Of a DNA stretch of 64,000 bases, positions 1 to 7,982 are shown in pieces. A program made the position numbers and the translations under genes. Source of the stretch: Tidjanibacter sp. (GTDB lineage: Bacteria; Bacteroidota; Bacteroidia; Bacteroidales; Rikenellaceae); the NCBI GenBank assembly GCA_017466345.1, contig JAFTUI010000017.1:90735-154734 (forward strand), given 5' to 3'. Each line of letters opens with the position of its first letter. Position 1 is the stretch's first letter. The notes below the pieces were generated by a model. It was not told where the DNA came from. It saw only the letters and a program-made list of their open reading frames with translations, and did no database searches.

Positions 1-600
1 CAAGGTTATCACGACTTTATGCCTACGGTTAAACAAGAGGGTGTTCACGGCGAGAGGTTTGGCTATCGCACCATAAATACCGATGTACTCGGTTGGATTG
101 TTGAGCGTGTTGGCGGAGCACCTCTTGCTGAGCAACTCCGCGCCCGAGTGTGGAGTCGTATGGGTATGGAGCAAGATGCTTACTATCAGGTAGATGCTAC
201 GGGTACTGCCTTTGCGGGCGGAGGGCTCAATGCTGCATTGCGAGATTTGGCTCGCTTTGGCGAGATGATGCGCCGAGAGGGTAGATGGCACGGCGAGCAG
301 ATAATACCCCGAGAGGTGGTGCGTGATATACGTTTTGGTAGTAACATCGAACCCTTTGCCGCCTCGGACTATGGCAAAAAACTCCCAGGGTGGAGCTATC
401 GCAATATGTGGTGGGTGACCAACAATCCCAATGGTGCCTTTATGGCTCGCGGTGTTCACGGTCAGGCTATCTACATAGACCCGACAGCCGAGATGGTCAT
501 TGTGCGTGCGGCATCTAACCCCATAGCCTCCAACACCCACAACGACCCTATCTCCCTGCCTGCCTACCAAGCCGTTGCGGACTATCTAATGGGAAATTGA
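1..600 (+). CDS. serine hydrolase, beta-lactamase class C-like (3' part)
   Basis: The reading frame is open from base 1, so this is the C-terminal 199 residues of a gene that begins upstream of the window. The Tyr-containing stretch YRTINTDVLGWIVE matches the second active-site region of class C beta-lactamase/penicillin-binding-like esterases (Tyr-x-Asn motif followed by a conserved Leu-Gly). RGVHGQAIYIDP near the end corresponds to the His-Gly-x third motif, as in 6-aminohexanoate-dimer hydrolase-like members. The nucleophile motif SxxK would lie upstream and cannot be seen. The substrate is unknown; such proteins are usually periplasmic esterases or peptidases. It faces rlmH and shares a bidirectional terminator with it. 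Confidence 0.8.
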   Translation, partial: QGYHDFMPTVKQEGVHGERFGYRTINTDVLGWIVERVGGAPLAEQLRARVWSRMGMEQDAYYQVDATGTAFAGGGLNAALRDLARFGEMMRREGRWHGEQIIPREVVRDIRFGSNIEPFAASDYGKKLPGWSYRNMWWVTNNPNGAFMARGVHGQAIYIDPTAEMVIVRAASNPIASNTHNDPISLPAYQAVADYLMGN

Positions 601-637
601 GAGTTCCCCATATCTCTTATTTCCCAATAAACGAACT

Positions 638-685
638 CCCCCCTCATTCTCGGGTATTAAAAAAGATACCCAAGAATGAGGGGGG
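638..685. terminator. bidirectional terminator between convergent genes
   Basis: A 20-bp stem (638-657 with 666-685, one mismatch) closes an A-rich 8-nt loop. It is followed by TGTTTGTTT on the plus strand and lies between convergent genes. Confidence 0.8.
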
Positions 686-694
686 TGTTTGTTT

Positions 695-728
695 ACTGAC
701 TGATAACTGATAACTGATAACTGATAAC
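695..728. repeat. heptamer array (ACTGATA)n
   Basis: Four near-perfect tandem copies of ACTGATA sit directly beyond the 3' end of rlmH. Seven-base periodicity recurs in other intergenic arrays of this window, though with different unit sequences. Confidence 0.85.
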
Positions 729-737
729 CGCTGACCT

Positions 738-1211
738 CTACCTATGATGGTACGGCTCGTTGTTGATTATAGTCAGTGAGCGGTAGAGTTGTTCGGCGAA
801 GATTGCACGGACAATCTGGTGCGAGAAGGTCATCTTCGAGAGGGCGATTTTGCCATTGGCACGAGCGTAGACCTCCTCCGAAAAACCATAAGGTCCGCCT
901 ATGATGAATACAAGCCTCTTGCAACCACTTGCCATACGTTTTTGCATCCAATCGGCAAACTCCTCGCTGGTGAGCTGCACTCCTCGCTCATCAAGAAGTG
1001 TCACATAGTCAGAGGTTTGCAGTAGGCGTAAGATGCTCTCGCCCTCCACCTTTTTCTGCTCTGCCTCGCTCATCGAGCGGGTGTTCTTCACATCGGGAAT
1101 GATGGTTATGCCGAAACGTGTGTAGTGCCCGATACGCCCTTTATATTCCTCCACAAGTGCGCCAACCTCTCGCGAGTCGGTCTTGCCGACAACTATCAGT
1201 TCGATGTTCAT
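738..1211 (-). CDS. rlmH: 23S rRNA (pseudouridine-1915-N3) methyltransferase
   Basis: A 157-residue SPOUT-family methyltransferase that methylates pseudouridine 1915 in helix 69 of 23S rRNA, on assembled 70S ribosomes. Length and sequence match the family throughout. The N-terminal MNIELIVVGKT strand, LLDERGVQLTSEEFA, the glycine-rich FIIGGPYGF that forms the SAM-binding trefoil knot, and the C-terminal LTIINNEPYHH are all present. The start ATG lies 8 nt after the stop of the GH2-like gene, so the two are probably cotranscribed with rlmH second. The 3' end faces the bidirectional terminator at 638-685. Confidence 0.97.
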   Translation of the reverse strand: MNIELIVVGKTDSREVGALVEEYKGRIGHYTRFGITIIPDVKNTRSMSEAEQKKVEGESILRLLQTSDYVTLLDERGVQLTSEEFADWMQKRMASGCKRLVFIIGGPYGFSEEVYARANGKIALSKMTFSHQIVRAIFAEQLYRSLTIINNEPYHHR

Positions 1212-1219
1212 ACCCTTGC

Positions 1220-2563
1220 CTATTGCAGTGCTTCGGGGAGCCTTAGGTCGCTATTCCACTCGCCAGAGCCATATACTACGGGGCGTTCCATCTCGCGCTC
1301 TTTGAGCCACTCGTAGCACTTGTACATATTGTAGCCACCACCCGAGTTGCCGCCCAAACTCCACGCCACAATCGAGGGATGGATGCGCACTCGGTAGTAG
1401 GAGGACTCCACACGCCCCAAAAACTCGTTGAGCCACTGAGGATTGTTGGCAAGTGTGCCTCGGCGTGAGCGGTCGCCCCCTTTGGGGTCGGTGTTTATAT
1501 TTGCCTGCTCCACAACATACATTCCCACTCGGTCGCAAATATCGTAGAACCAATAGGGTTGGGGGTGGGGAGTGTAGAGGGTGTTTATGTTCTGTTTTTT
1601 GAGAGCCTTGATATCTGCCTCGGTGGTCTTGGCACCCGAAGTTGTGGTGTAGTGAGCCGCGCGAATATCAATTGGCTTGCCATTGCGCAAAATCTGCCCA
1701 TCGGCATAGGTGGTAGTTCCGAATCCTACCTTTATATTTATATACTCCGAGATGATGCCGCTGCGTTTGAGGTATAACGTCACATCGTAGAGTTTGGGAC
1801 TCTCGGCACTCCATAGGCGCTCCATAGCCCCATAAATGTTGGTTGAAAAACGCAGTGTGTCGAGCCCCATACCTGCCACACTAACCTCCCTCAGGTCGTA
1901 GTATTTGAGCTCCTTCTCGGGCGAGTAGATGTCGTAGCCTACGGAAATCTGCTCGGTGGTGCGGCGCGAACTGCTCACCACAACATCCATAGTGAGCACT
2001 CCATAGCGTCCCTCTTCGTTGGGCTTGGCACTAACCAAAATATCGTGAATGTGGATGGGAGGTTGCGAGTAGAGGAAGATTTGCTCTTCCAGAGGGTTTT
2101 CGCCCAGCATCTCCGCAGGGCGCAGGTCGCACTCGGCGGGCGAGATGATGGCTATCTGGGTGATTCCGTCCTTGATGTATTTGCTGATGAGAAATTCGCT
2201 TGGTGTGCGGTTGTCCCTGCAACTGCCAACCGTGGAGCCATTGACCTCAATCCTCTTCTCGGCGGCTCCACCCTCGGTGTGGAGGAAAATATCCCTATCG
2301 CGCCATACCAAAGGAATCTCCACCTCATAGAGTGCCACACGCTCCCCCGACTCGTTGGTCAAGGTCTGTGTCTGCTTATATTGGAGGTTGAGGTAGTAAC
2401 GCTCCACTGAACGGTCGCCCTTCTCGGCAGCATTGCGAGTAGAGTAGGAGATAAATTCGGTGCGGCGAGGTGCTATACCCTCGTTGGTGTAACCATTGGA
2501 GCTTTGCGCCATTGCCGAAAGCGTCAGGAGTGACGCAAGGAGTGTAAGGAGCCTCTTTCTCAT
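1220..2563 (-). CDS. GH2-like secreted protein lacking catalytic Glu
   Basis: 447 residues with an N-terminal signal peptide (MRKRLLTLLASLLTLSAMAQ). The order of regions follows glycoside hydrolase family 2 beta-galactosidases: a sugar-binding jelly-roll domain, an immunoglobulin-like domain (about 180-285), then the start of the TIM barrel (LRNGKPIDIRAAHYT, YVVEQANINTDP). The barrel stops soon after WSLGGNSGGGYN. In active family members this site reads SLGNE, with Glu the acid/base; here Glu is replaced, and the part that would carry the nucleophile is missing. Typical members exceed 800 residues. It is therefore probably non-hydrolytic, or a truncated relic still under selection for binding. 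It is followed closely by rlmH. Confidence 0.75.
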   Translation of the reverse strand: MRKRLLTLLASLLTLSAMAQSSNGYTNEGIAPRRTEFISYSTRNAAEKGDRSVERYYLNLQYKQTQTLTNESGERVALYEVEIPLVWRDRDIFLHTEGGAAEKRIEVNGSTVGSCRDNRTPSEFLISKYIKDGITQIAIISPAECDLRPAEMLGENPLEEQIFLYSQPPIHIHDILVSAKPNEEGRYGVLTMDVVVSSSRRTTEQISVGYDIYSPEKELKYYDLREVSVAGMGLDTLRFSTNIYGAMERLWSAESPKLYDVTLYLKRSGIISEYINIKVGFGTTTYADGQILRNGKPIDIRAAHYTTTSGAKTTEADIKALKKQNINTLYTPHPQPYWFYDICDRVGMYVVEQANINTDPKGGDRSRRGTLANNPQWLNEFLGRVESSYYRVRIHPSIVAWSLGGNSGGGYNMYKCYEWLKEREMERPVVYGSGEWNSDLRLPEALQ

Positions 2564-2600
2564 CGTGGTAAAAAGTGAAAAAGTTGGTTGTTGGTTGTTT

Positions 2601-2640
2601 TGAAAAGAGCCTCCGAGAGTACTTGCCCTCGGAGGCTCTT
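2601..2640 (-). terminator. rho-independent terminator of tnaA
   Basis: A 13-bp perfect stem (2605-2617 with 2628-2640) is followed on the minus strand by TTTTC. It lies directly downstream of tnaA. Confidence 0.8.
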
Positions 2641-2671
2641 CGTGTTAGTTATTCTCTAAGAGAGTAGGGAA

Positions 2672-4054
2672 TTACTCCTCAATCTTTTCGAGTTTAACAG
2701 TGAAGTGACGGAGGATAGGAGCCTCCTCAACGATGCGGTAACCGTGGGTAATCTTGTCAGCCCTCGATTTGATGTTCTTCAAAGCGGCTGCAATGACTGC
2801 CATATGGTTGTCGGTGTAAACCCTACGAGCGATAGCCAAACGGGTGAGTTCGAGATCGCTGTAACGGTTCTCGCGAGTAACGGGGTCGCGGTCTGCCAAG
2901 ATGGAGCCAATCTCGCAAGCACGGATACCAGCCTCCAAGTAGAGCTCAACAGCCAAAGTCTGAGCAGCAAACTCCTCTTTGGGTACGTTGGGCAACATCT
3001 TCTTAGCATCTACGAAGATAGCGTGACCACCTGCGGGGCGCTGGTAGGGTACGCCGTAGCGGTCGAGAAGTTTGCCGAGGTATGCTACCTGACGCATACG
3101 AGCGTCAAGCTGCTCGAACTCGGTATTCTCGTCAAGACCTACTGCCAGAGCGTTCATATCGCGACCTGCCAAACCACCATAGGTAACGAAGCCCTCGAAG
3201 GAGATGCAGAAGCGTTTTGCAAGGTCATACTCCTCCTGAGTACGCATAGCGCAGAAACCACCCATATTTACCATACCGTCTTTCTTTGCCGAGATGGTCA
3301 TAAGGTCTGCATAGGAGTAGATCTCCTTGACGATCTGTTTGATAGATTTGTTACCGTAGCCGGGCTCGCGTTTTTTGATGAAGTATGCGTTCTCTGCAAA
3401 ACGAGCCGAGTCGATAAGGAGTTTGACGCCATACTGGTGGCAGAGTTCCGAAGTCTCGCGGATGTTCTTCATCGATACGGGCTGACCACCTGCGGTGTTG
3501 TTGGTGATGGTCAGAACGCAGAAAGGAATCTTCTCCTTAGGATATTTCTCAAATACTGCGCGGAGTTTCTCGATGTCTACCTCGCCTTTGAAGGGAACCT
3601 CCAACTGGGTGTCTTTTGCTGCATCGATGGTGCAGTCGATAGCGGTTGCTTTGCGCGACTCGATGTGACCTTTGGTGGTGTCGAAGTGCGAGTTACCGGG
3701 AACGATGTCGCCCTCTTTTACCAAGCCCGAGAAGAGTACGTTCTCGGCAGCACGACCCTGGTGGGTGGGCAAGAAGTAGTCGAAACCAAAGATGTTCTTA
3801 ACTGCTTTTTTGAGGTTGAAGTAGGAGGTTGCACCTGCATAGCTCTCATCGCCGGTCATCATTGCAGCCCACTGCTTGTCACTCATCGAACCGGTGCCAG
3901 AGTCGGTCAGAAGGTCGATGTAAACCTGCTCTGCGGGGAGGTTGAAGAGGTTGTAGTGTGCCTCTTTGATCCATTTCTCGCGCTGACGGCGAGTCGAAGG
4001 TTTGATAGCTTCTACCGTTTTAATGCGGTAAGGTTCTGCGTAAGGTAATTTCAT
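2672..4054 (-). CDS. tnaA: tryptophanase
   Basis: A PLP-dependent lyase that splits L-tryptophan to indole, pyruvate and ammonia in the cytoplasm. At 460 residues it is full length. LLTDSGTGSMSDKQWAAMM and THQGRAAENVLFSG are family signatures, and SAKKDGMVNMGG holds the Lys that binds PLP. Two regions separate it from tyrosine phenol-lyase: EIGSIL, where phenol-lyases have Met and Arg, and RHFTVKLEKI near the C-terminus, which carries the His of tryptophanases. It stands alone with its own promoter (4130-4160) and terminator (2601-2640). I see no tnaC-like leader peptide or adjacent tryptophan permease. Confidence 0.95.
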   Translation of the reverse strand: MKLPYAEPYRIKTVEAIKPSTRRQREKWIKEAHYNLFNLPAEQVYIDLLTDSGTGSMSDKQWAAMMTGDESYAGATSYFNLKKAVKNIFGFDYFLPTHQGRAAENVLFSGLVKEGDIVPGNSHFDTTKGHIESRKATAIDCTIDAAKDTQLEVPFKGEVDIEKLRAVFEKYPKEKIPFCVLTITNNTAGGQPVSMKNIRETSELCHQYGVKLLIDSARFAENAYFIKKREPGYGNKSIKQIVKEIYSYADLMTISAKKDGMVNMGGFCAMRTQEEYDLAKRFCISFEGFVTYGGLAGRDMNALAVGLDENTEFEQLDARMRQVAYLGKLLDRYGVPYQRPAGGHAIFVDAKKMLPNVPKEEFAAQTLAVELYLEAGIRACEIGSILADRDPVTRENRYSDLELTRLAIARRVYTDNHMAVIAAALKNIKSRADKITHGYRIVEEAPILRHFTVKLEKIEE

Positions 4055-4129
4055 AGTTCTTTTTTTTGTTTTTTAGGGTTAATTATATGATTTTAGCCTT
4101 GTTTTGCTTGTATTTGCTCAAAAATCGCA

Positions 4130-4160
4130 CAAAGTTACATCTTTTTTCCGCAACTCTCAA
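4130..4160 (-). promoter_or_regulatory. tnaA promoter (Bacteroidota type)
   Basis: On the minus strand TTG, 20 bp, then TAACTTTG (4130-4137) fits the TTG...TAnnTTTG consensus. It predicts a leader of about 70 nt. Confidence 0.65.
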
Positions 4161-4170
4161 CTTTCTACCC

Positions 4171-4198
4171 TCAATTTTGAATTTTGAATTTTGAATTT
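4171..4198. repeat. AT-rich heptamer array (TTTTGAA)n
   Basis: About three to four tandem TTTTGAA units lie between the DUF4954 gene and the tnaA promoter. Related arrays occur upstream of rsmE, rpsA, rnz and parC. Confidence 0.8.
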
Positions 4199-4200
4199 CC

Positions 4201-5967
4201 TCAATCTCCTCTTACGGCTCGGAAGTCGGCAAGTCGTTCCTCTTCGCTCAGGCAGTCGATGCCATAGCCCACTTGGGATACGGTTTCAAAATCTTTTTCG
4301 CGGTCTTTGTCGGCAAAGCGTTTAATCTTGGCGGCGTACTCCCTGCCGAGTCTGATGACCTCCTGCAACTCCTCTGCGCTGGGGGTGTGGGAGAGCATAT
4401 CGCCCACAGCTCCCACAGCCCAATCGTAGGCGTAGTCATCGTAGTTGTCCATAATGTGGTCGAAGGCGGCTTTGAGCCCTTCGGGGCTATCAATGTCGCC
4501 AGCTTCGAGCCTGTCGAGAATTTTTGCCATCTCGCTGTGGGGCATAAACTGTCCGCCACAATCTATCCAATGACCTCTGCCCGATATATCCTCCCTTGCA
4601 CCACCTTTGGTAAGCATCTCGGCGAGGTATTTATAGAGTGCTTCCGTATAGAGAGCCTTGCCCTGATAGGCCGCCTTGCGTGAGATTTTCATCCTGCCCC
4701 AGTTGATGATGTCGGGACCCTCTATTTCCTCAGGACCAATGAGTTGTTTGAGTGTAGCAATGGCTTTTGCAAAACGAACTGCAATATATGGGTTGCACTC
4801 CTCGAAGTTGATGTTGTCGCGCTTTGTGCCCCTACGCTTGTCCCTCTTAGCCCACTTCGCCAAGTCGCGCACAGTGCCATAACTCGTCAGGTTGCGTGCG
4901 GGCATAAGGTACGAATCGCCCTCTTTCTCCACCAAGTAGGAGTAGGGGAAGGTGTCGGTGTCGGCGTGGTTGCGATGGCGGCCCAAGACTATCGTGAAGG
5001 CACCATTGCAACAAGGGAGCATTGTGTAGGCATTGCTGCCAAACTTCACACCCCTGAGGTGTATGCCCTGATGTACCGCACCTGTGCGGAAGAGGTGGTT
5101 GGATTGGTTGGTGCCACTGCCCGCATTGAAGAACGAAAAGAGTCCTGCAATCAGCAGCGAAGAGGAGTGGTGCGACACCGTGAAAGGTCCCGCAAAGATG
5201 CTGCACGCCTCGCAGTTCTCCATATGGGAGTTGGCAAAGAGTGCCGAGTCGGTGGCAGTGAGGTTTTCGATTATCACGCTCTGCCCCACAAAGCACCTGC
5301 GCAGGAGTGAGCCATTGTCTATCGAGGAGCCATCCTGCACGATGAAGTCGTACATCTTCACATCCACACCAATCTCGGTGCGCGAGACGGACGAGGAGAG
5401 TATGGTGCCATTTTGGAGTATGGAGGCTCCGAAAATCTCGGCTGCCTCGCCAATCCTCACGTTGCGTATGATTTTGCAGTCGCATACTCTTGCATCGTTG
5501 CCTATGGTGCCGATGGTGGAGCTGACCTCCTTGGCGTGAGCCTCAGCCATAGCGTTGAGCCTCTCCACAACCACCGGGCGGTGGCGATAGAGGGCGCACA
5601 TATAGGCTGCCTGTACGGTAAGGTTGTCGAAGATGCGGATGCTCCTGCCGCCATTTTCGTTTATGACAGCCACCTCGCTACCATTGCCAAAAGAGGTGGT
5701 GCCTTTGGTTTCGAGGATACCTATGTTCACAATCTTCACCCTATCGCCAATCTCGTAGTTGGCAATGAAGGATGTTACATCCTTTATGGTAACTCCTGCG
5801 CCAATCCTCACATCTCCCTTGAAGCGGCAGCGACATACGTTTTCGGGTGTGAAGCCTTCGGTGCTGACCAACACCTTCGACCAGTCGTCAGCCTTGCACC
5901 CGTTAGTCGTCATTATTGCCACCTCTTGGGAGGTGAGTGGGCGATATTTCTTCTCTTCTTTCTGCAT
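4201..5967 (-). CDS. DUF4954 family protein, left-handed beta-helix
   Basis: 588 residues. Residues about 40-330 show hexapeptide-type periodicity (short VRIGAGVTIKDV, VKIVNIGILE, VRIGEAAEIFGASIL, SSIDNGSLLRRCFVG stretches), the pattern of a left-handed beta-helix as in sugar-nucleotide acyltransferases. The C-terminal third is helical and charged. This arrangement is characteristic of the Bacteroidota DUF4954 family, whose function is unknown; a nucleotidyl- or acyltransferase-like role is only a guess. It is monocistronic, divergent from asnS, with TACATTTG about 30 bp upstream as a probable -7 element. Confidence 0.8.
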   Translation of the reverse strand: MQKEEKKYRPLTSQEVAIMTTNGCKADDWSKVLVSTEGFTPENVCRCRFKGDVRIGAGVTIKDVTSFIANYEIGDRVKIVNIGILETKGTTSFGNGSEVAVINENGGRSIRIFDNLTVQAAYMCALYRHRPVVVERLNAMAEAHAKEVSSTIGTIGNDARVCDCKIIRNVRIGEAAEIFGASILQNGTILSSSVSRTEIGVDVKMYDFIVQDGSSIDNGSLLRRCFVGQSVIIENLTATDSALFANSHMENCEACSIFAGPFTVSHHSSSLLIAGLFSFFNAGSGTNQSNHLFRTGAVHQGIHLRGVKFGSNAYTMLPCCNGAFTIVLGRHRNHADTDTFPYSYLVEKEGDSYLMPARNLTSYGTVRDLAKWAKRDKRRGTKRDNINFEECNPYIAVRFAKAIATLKQLIGPEEIEGPDIINWGRMKISRKAAYQGKALYTEALYKYLAEMLTKGGAREDISGRGHWIDCGGQFMPHSEMAKILDRLEAGDIDSPEGLKAAFDHIMDNYDDYAYDWAVGAVGDMLSHTPSAEELQEVIRLGREYAAKIKRFADKDREKDFETVSQVGYGIDCLSEEERLADFRAVRGD

Positions 5968-5997
5968 TGTTCTCGTTGGGAGATAATAATTAACCTA

Positions 5998-6005
5998 CAA
6001 ATGTA
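5998..6005 (-). promoter_or_regulatory. -7 element of the DUF4954 gene within a small palindrome
   Basis: TACATTTG on the minus strand is embedded in CCTACAAATGTAGG (5993-6006), a perfect inverted repeat that might also bind a regulator. No good -33 element is evident. Confidence 0.45.
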
Positions 6006-6080
6006 GGGTTTTTTGTGCAAAATATCCATATTAAATGGGGAAATATACCTTTTTTTAATTCTTTTTTGGAAAAGAATGTG

Positions 6081-6088
6081 TACATTTG
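6081..6088 (+). promoter_or_regulatory. -7 element of asnS
   Basis: TACATTTG fits the TAnnTTTG consensus and predicts a roughly 105-nt leader before asnS. The -33 element is not clear. Confidence 0.5.
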
Positions 6089-6103
6089 TGACCGCAATTT
6101 AGC

Positions 6104-6142
6104 TTGGCAAGAAGTGTACCCACGCGGCGTGATGGGTGCCAA
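6104..6142 (+). promoter_or_regulatory. candidate structured leader of asnS
   Basis: TTGGCA (6104-6109) pairs with TGCCAA (6137-6142). Inside, CACGC/GCGTG forms a tight hairpin with a 3-nt loop, and ACC may pair with GGT. This is a compact imperfect stem in the predicted leader. It does not look like a T-box, and no ligand can be inferred. Confidence 0.4.
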
Positions 6143-6197
6143 ACGACAAAATGCGAACAGTTAAGAATTCAAAAAAACGAAAAATAGTATAGAAATT

Positions 6198-7580
6198 ATG
6201 ACAGTACGAATCATTGATTTGCTCCGTTCCAAACCAGAGGGACAGGAGGTTGTTGTGAAAGGTTGGGTACGCACAAAACGCGGAAACAAAAACGTGGCGT
6301 TCATCGCTCTGAATGACGGTTCGACCATCAACAACATTCAGATTGTTGTCGATATGGCAACTGCCGATGAGGCACTCTTGAAGGAGGTTACAACGGGTGC
6401 TTGCCTCTGTGTTAAGGGCGCACTTGTGGAGTCGGTAGGCTCTGGTCAGCCCGTAGAGGTGCAGGCAAAGGAGATAGAGATTTATGGTAAGGCAGATGGC
6501 GAGTACCCCTTGCAGAAGAAAGGACACTCGATGGAGTTCCTCCGCGACATCGCCTACCTGCGTCCCCGCACCAACACCTTCGGTGCAGTCTTCCGCATCC
6601 GCCACGCTATGGCTTATGCTATCCACAAGTTCTTCAACGACAAGGGCTTCTACTATTGGCACACCCCTCTCATTACCGCTTCGGACTGTGAGGGCGCAGG
6701 TGCAATGTTCAATGTCACCACTTTCGACCTCAATAATGTTCCCAAAGGCGAAGATGGCAAGGTAGACTACTCGCAGGACTTCTTCGCACGTCAGACCTCG
6801 TTGACTGTTTCGGGACAATTGGAGGGCGAACTTGGTGCTCTCTCGCTCGGTCAAATCTACACCTTTGGTCCCACCTTCCGTGCCGAGAACTCCAACACTC
6901 CACGCCACTTGGCAGAGTTTTGGATGATTGAGCCCGAGATGGCATTCTACGACTTGGAGGATAATATGGTGTTGGCAGAGGAGTTCATCAAATACTGCGT
7001 GCAGTACGCTCTGGATAACTGTATGGACGACCTTACGTTCCTCAACAATATGTTCGACAAAGAGCTTATCGAGCGACTCCGTGGTGTTGTGGCTTGCGAC
7101 TTTGTAAGGCTCGACTACACCGAGGGTATCCGCATCCTCTCGGAGAGCGGCAAGAAGTTCGAGTTCCCCTGCACTTGGGGTTGCGACTTGCAGAGCGAGC
7201 ACGAGCGTTATCTTGTTGAGGAGTACTTCAAGAAACCCGTCATCCTCATCAACTATCCTAAGGAGATTAAGTCGTTCTATATGAAACAGAACGAGGACGG
7301 TAAGACTGTTCGCGCAATGGACGTACTCTTCCCCAAGATTGGCGAGATTATTGGCGGTAGCGAGCGCGAGGCAGACTACGCCAAACTCAACGCCATCATC
7401 GAGGAGCGCGGTATGAGCAAGGAGACCCTCTGGTGGTATCTCGACACCCGCCGTTGGGGTTCGGCACCTCACAGTGGCTTCGGTCTTGGCTTTGAGCGTC
7501 TATTGTTGTTTGTGACGGGTATGGCTAACATTCGTGATGTGATTCCGTTCCCCCGCACTCCCAAAAACGCCGAGTATTAA
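6198..7580 (+). CDS. asnS: asparaginyl-tRNA synthetase
   Basis: A class IIb aminoacyl-tRNA synthetase charging tRNA-Asn in the cytoplasm; 460 residues, normal length. The N-terminal OB-fold anticodon-binding domain ([21 protein letters not shown]) is followed by the class II core: motif 2 region [21 protein letters not shown] and motif 3 [15 protein letters not shown]. The sequence PRTPKNAEY ends the protein. Start ATG is preceded by a long AT-rich leader. A 123-bp imperfect palindrome begins one base after the stop. Confidence 0.97.
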   Translation: MTVRIIDLLRSKPEGQEVVVKGWVRTKRGNKNVAFIALNDGSTINNIQIVVDMATADEALLKEVTTGACLCVKGALVESVGSGQPVEVQAKEIEIYGKADGEYPLQKKGHSMEFLRDIAYLRPRTNTFGAVFRIRHAMAYAIHKFFNDKGFYYWHTPLITASDCEGAGAMFNVTTFDLNNVPKGEDGKVDYSQDFFARQTSLTVSGQLEGELGALSLGQIYTFGPTFRAENSNTPRHLAEFWMIEPEMAFYDLEDNMVLAEEFIKYCVQYALDNCMDDLTFLNNMFDKELIERLRGVVACDFVRLDYTEGIRILSESGKKFEFPCTWGCDLQSEHERYLVEEYFKKPVILINYPKEIKSFYMKQNEDGKTVRAMDVLFPKIGEIIGGSEREADYAKLNAIIEERGMSKETLWWYLDTRRWGSAPHSGFGLGFERLLLFVTGMANIRDVIPFPRTPKNAEY

Positions 7581-7703
7581 TGAATGTATCTCGTGGGTGA
7601 TTTTTGCACCAACCATCGCATCGCAAGTTCCTCATTTACGTCCTGTAAACTGCGGACTTGCTCGCTCGGTTGGCACAAAAATCCCTCCACGATATAGCAT
7701 TCA
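7581..7703. repeat. giant palindrome at asnS 3' end (conserved-loop family, copy H1)
   Basis: Outer arms 7581-7596 and 7687-7703 are near-complementary. Middle arms (GATTTTTGCACC with GGCACAAAAATC) and an inner stem (GCAAGT with ACTTGC) follow, closing on the conserved segment TCATTTACG...GTAAACT. The whole 123 bp can fold into one cruciform or RNA hairpin. Related copies lie at 20209, 20341, 38062, 46199 and 53315. Confidence 0.85.
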
Positions 7704-7837
7704 TTGCATCTGCGGCACGATATGCACTCGCGGAGAAATTGGAAATTATGGTGCAGGCTACGCCTGCGAGTATTTTATCCCTCCCCTATTAGGGGAGCAG
7801 AATAGGAAGGACAGGAACATTAAGGTCATTAAAGCCC
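7704..7837. other. intergenic segment without a gene
   Basis: It contains a small inverted repeat (GCAGGC/GCCTGC near 7755) and a CTCCCC/GGGGAG hairpin near 7785-7800. The segment GGAAGGACAGGAAC matches one arm of the snapback nonamer arrays seen elsewhere. No convincing coding sequence. Confidence 0.5.
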
Positions 7838-7901
7838 TTAAACTCCTATAAGCCCTATAAGCCTTAGGACTATTGACGTTAGGCGTTAGACGTTAAACGT
7901 C
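7838..7901 (-). repeat. heptamer/core/nonamer repeat, copy a (degenerate)
   Basis: Read on the minus strand: three divergent GTCTAAC-type heptamers, the core GTCAATAGTCCTAAGG, then CTTATAGGG nonamers. Members of the same family occur at least a dozen times in the window. Confidence 0.85.
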
Positions 7902-7925
7902 AGCCCAAAACATTAATGAATGAAG

Positions 7926-7958
7926 AGACCACCGCACACAATAAAGTGGTCTTTTTTT
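7926..7958 (+). terminator. terminator or attenuator upstream of rpoN
   Basis: AGACCAC pairs with GTGGTCT across a 13-nt loop, followed by seven T. It sits only 25 nt before the rpoN ATG, so it either ends upstream transcription or attenuates rpoN. Confidence 0.7.
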
Positions 7959-7982
7959 CACGTTAAAGTTATAGAATAAGTT

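Noticed and set aside
2705-4048. 447-codon frame antisense to tnaA
   Set aside because: The codon bias of the real gene leaves the opposite strand open; the translated product has no recognisable fold, and tnaA is unmistakable.
4055-4140. tnaC-like leader peptide regulating tnaA
   Set aside because: No short Trp-containing frame with a rho-type boundary is visible in the leader of about 70 nt.
6104-6142. T-box upstream of asnS
   Set aside because: No T-box consensus or antiterminator; T-boxes are not expected in this phylum.
6099-7472. 457-codon frame antisense to asnS
   Set aside because: Shadow of a strongly biased housekeeping gene.
7597-7851. 84-codon frame after asnS
   Set aside because: It lies almost wholly in the giant palindrome and repeat DNA.
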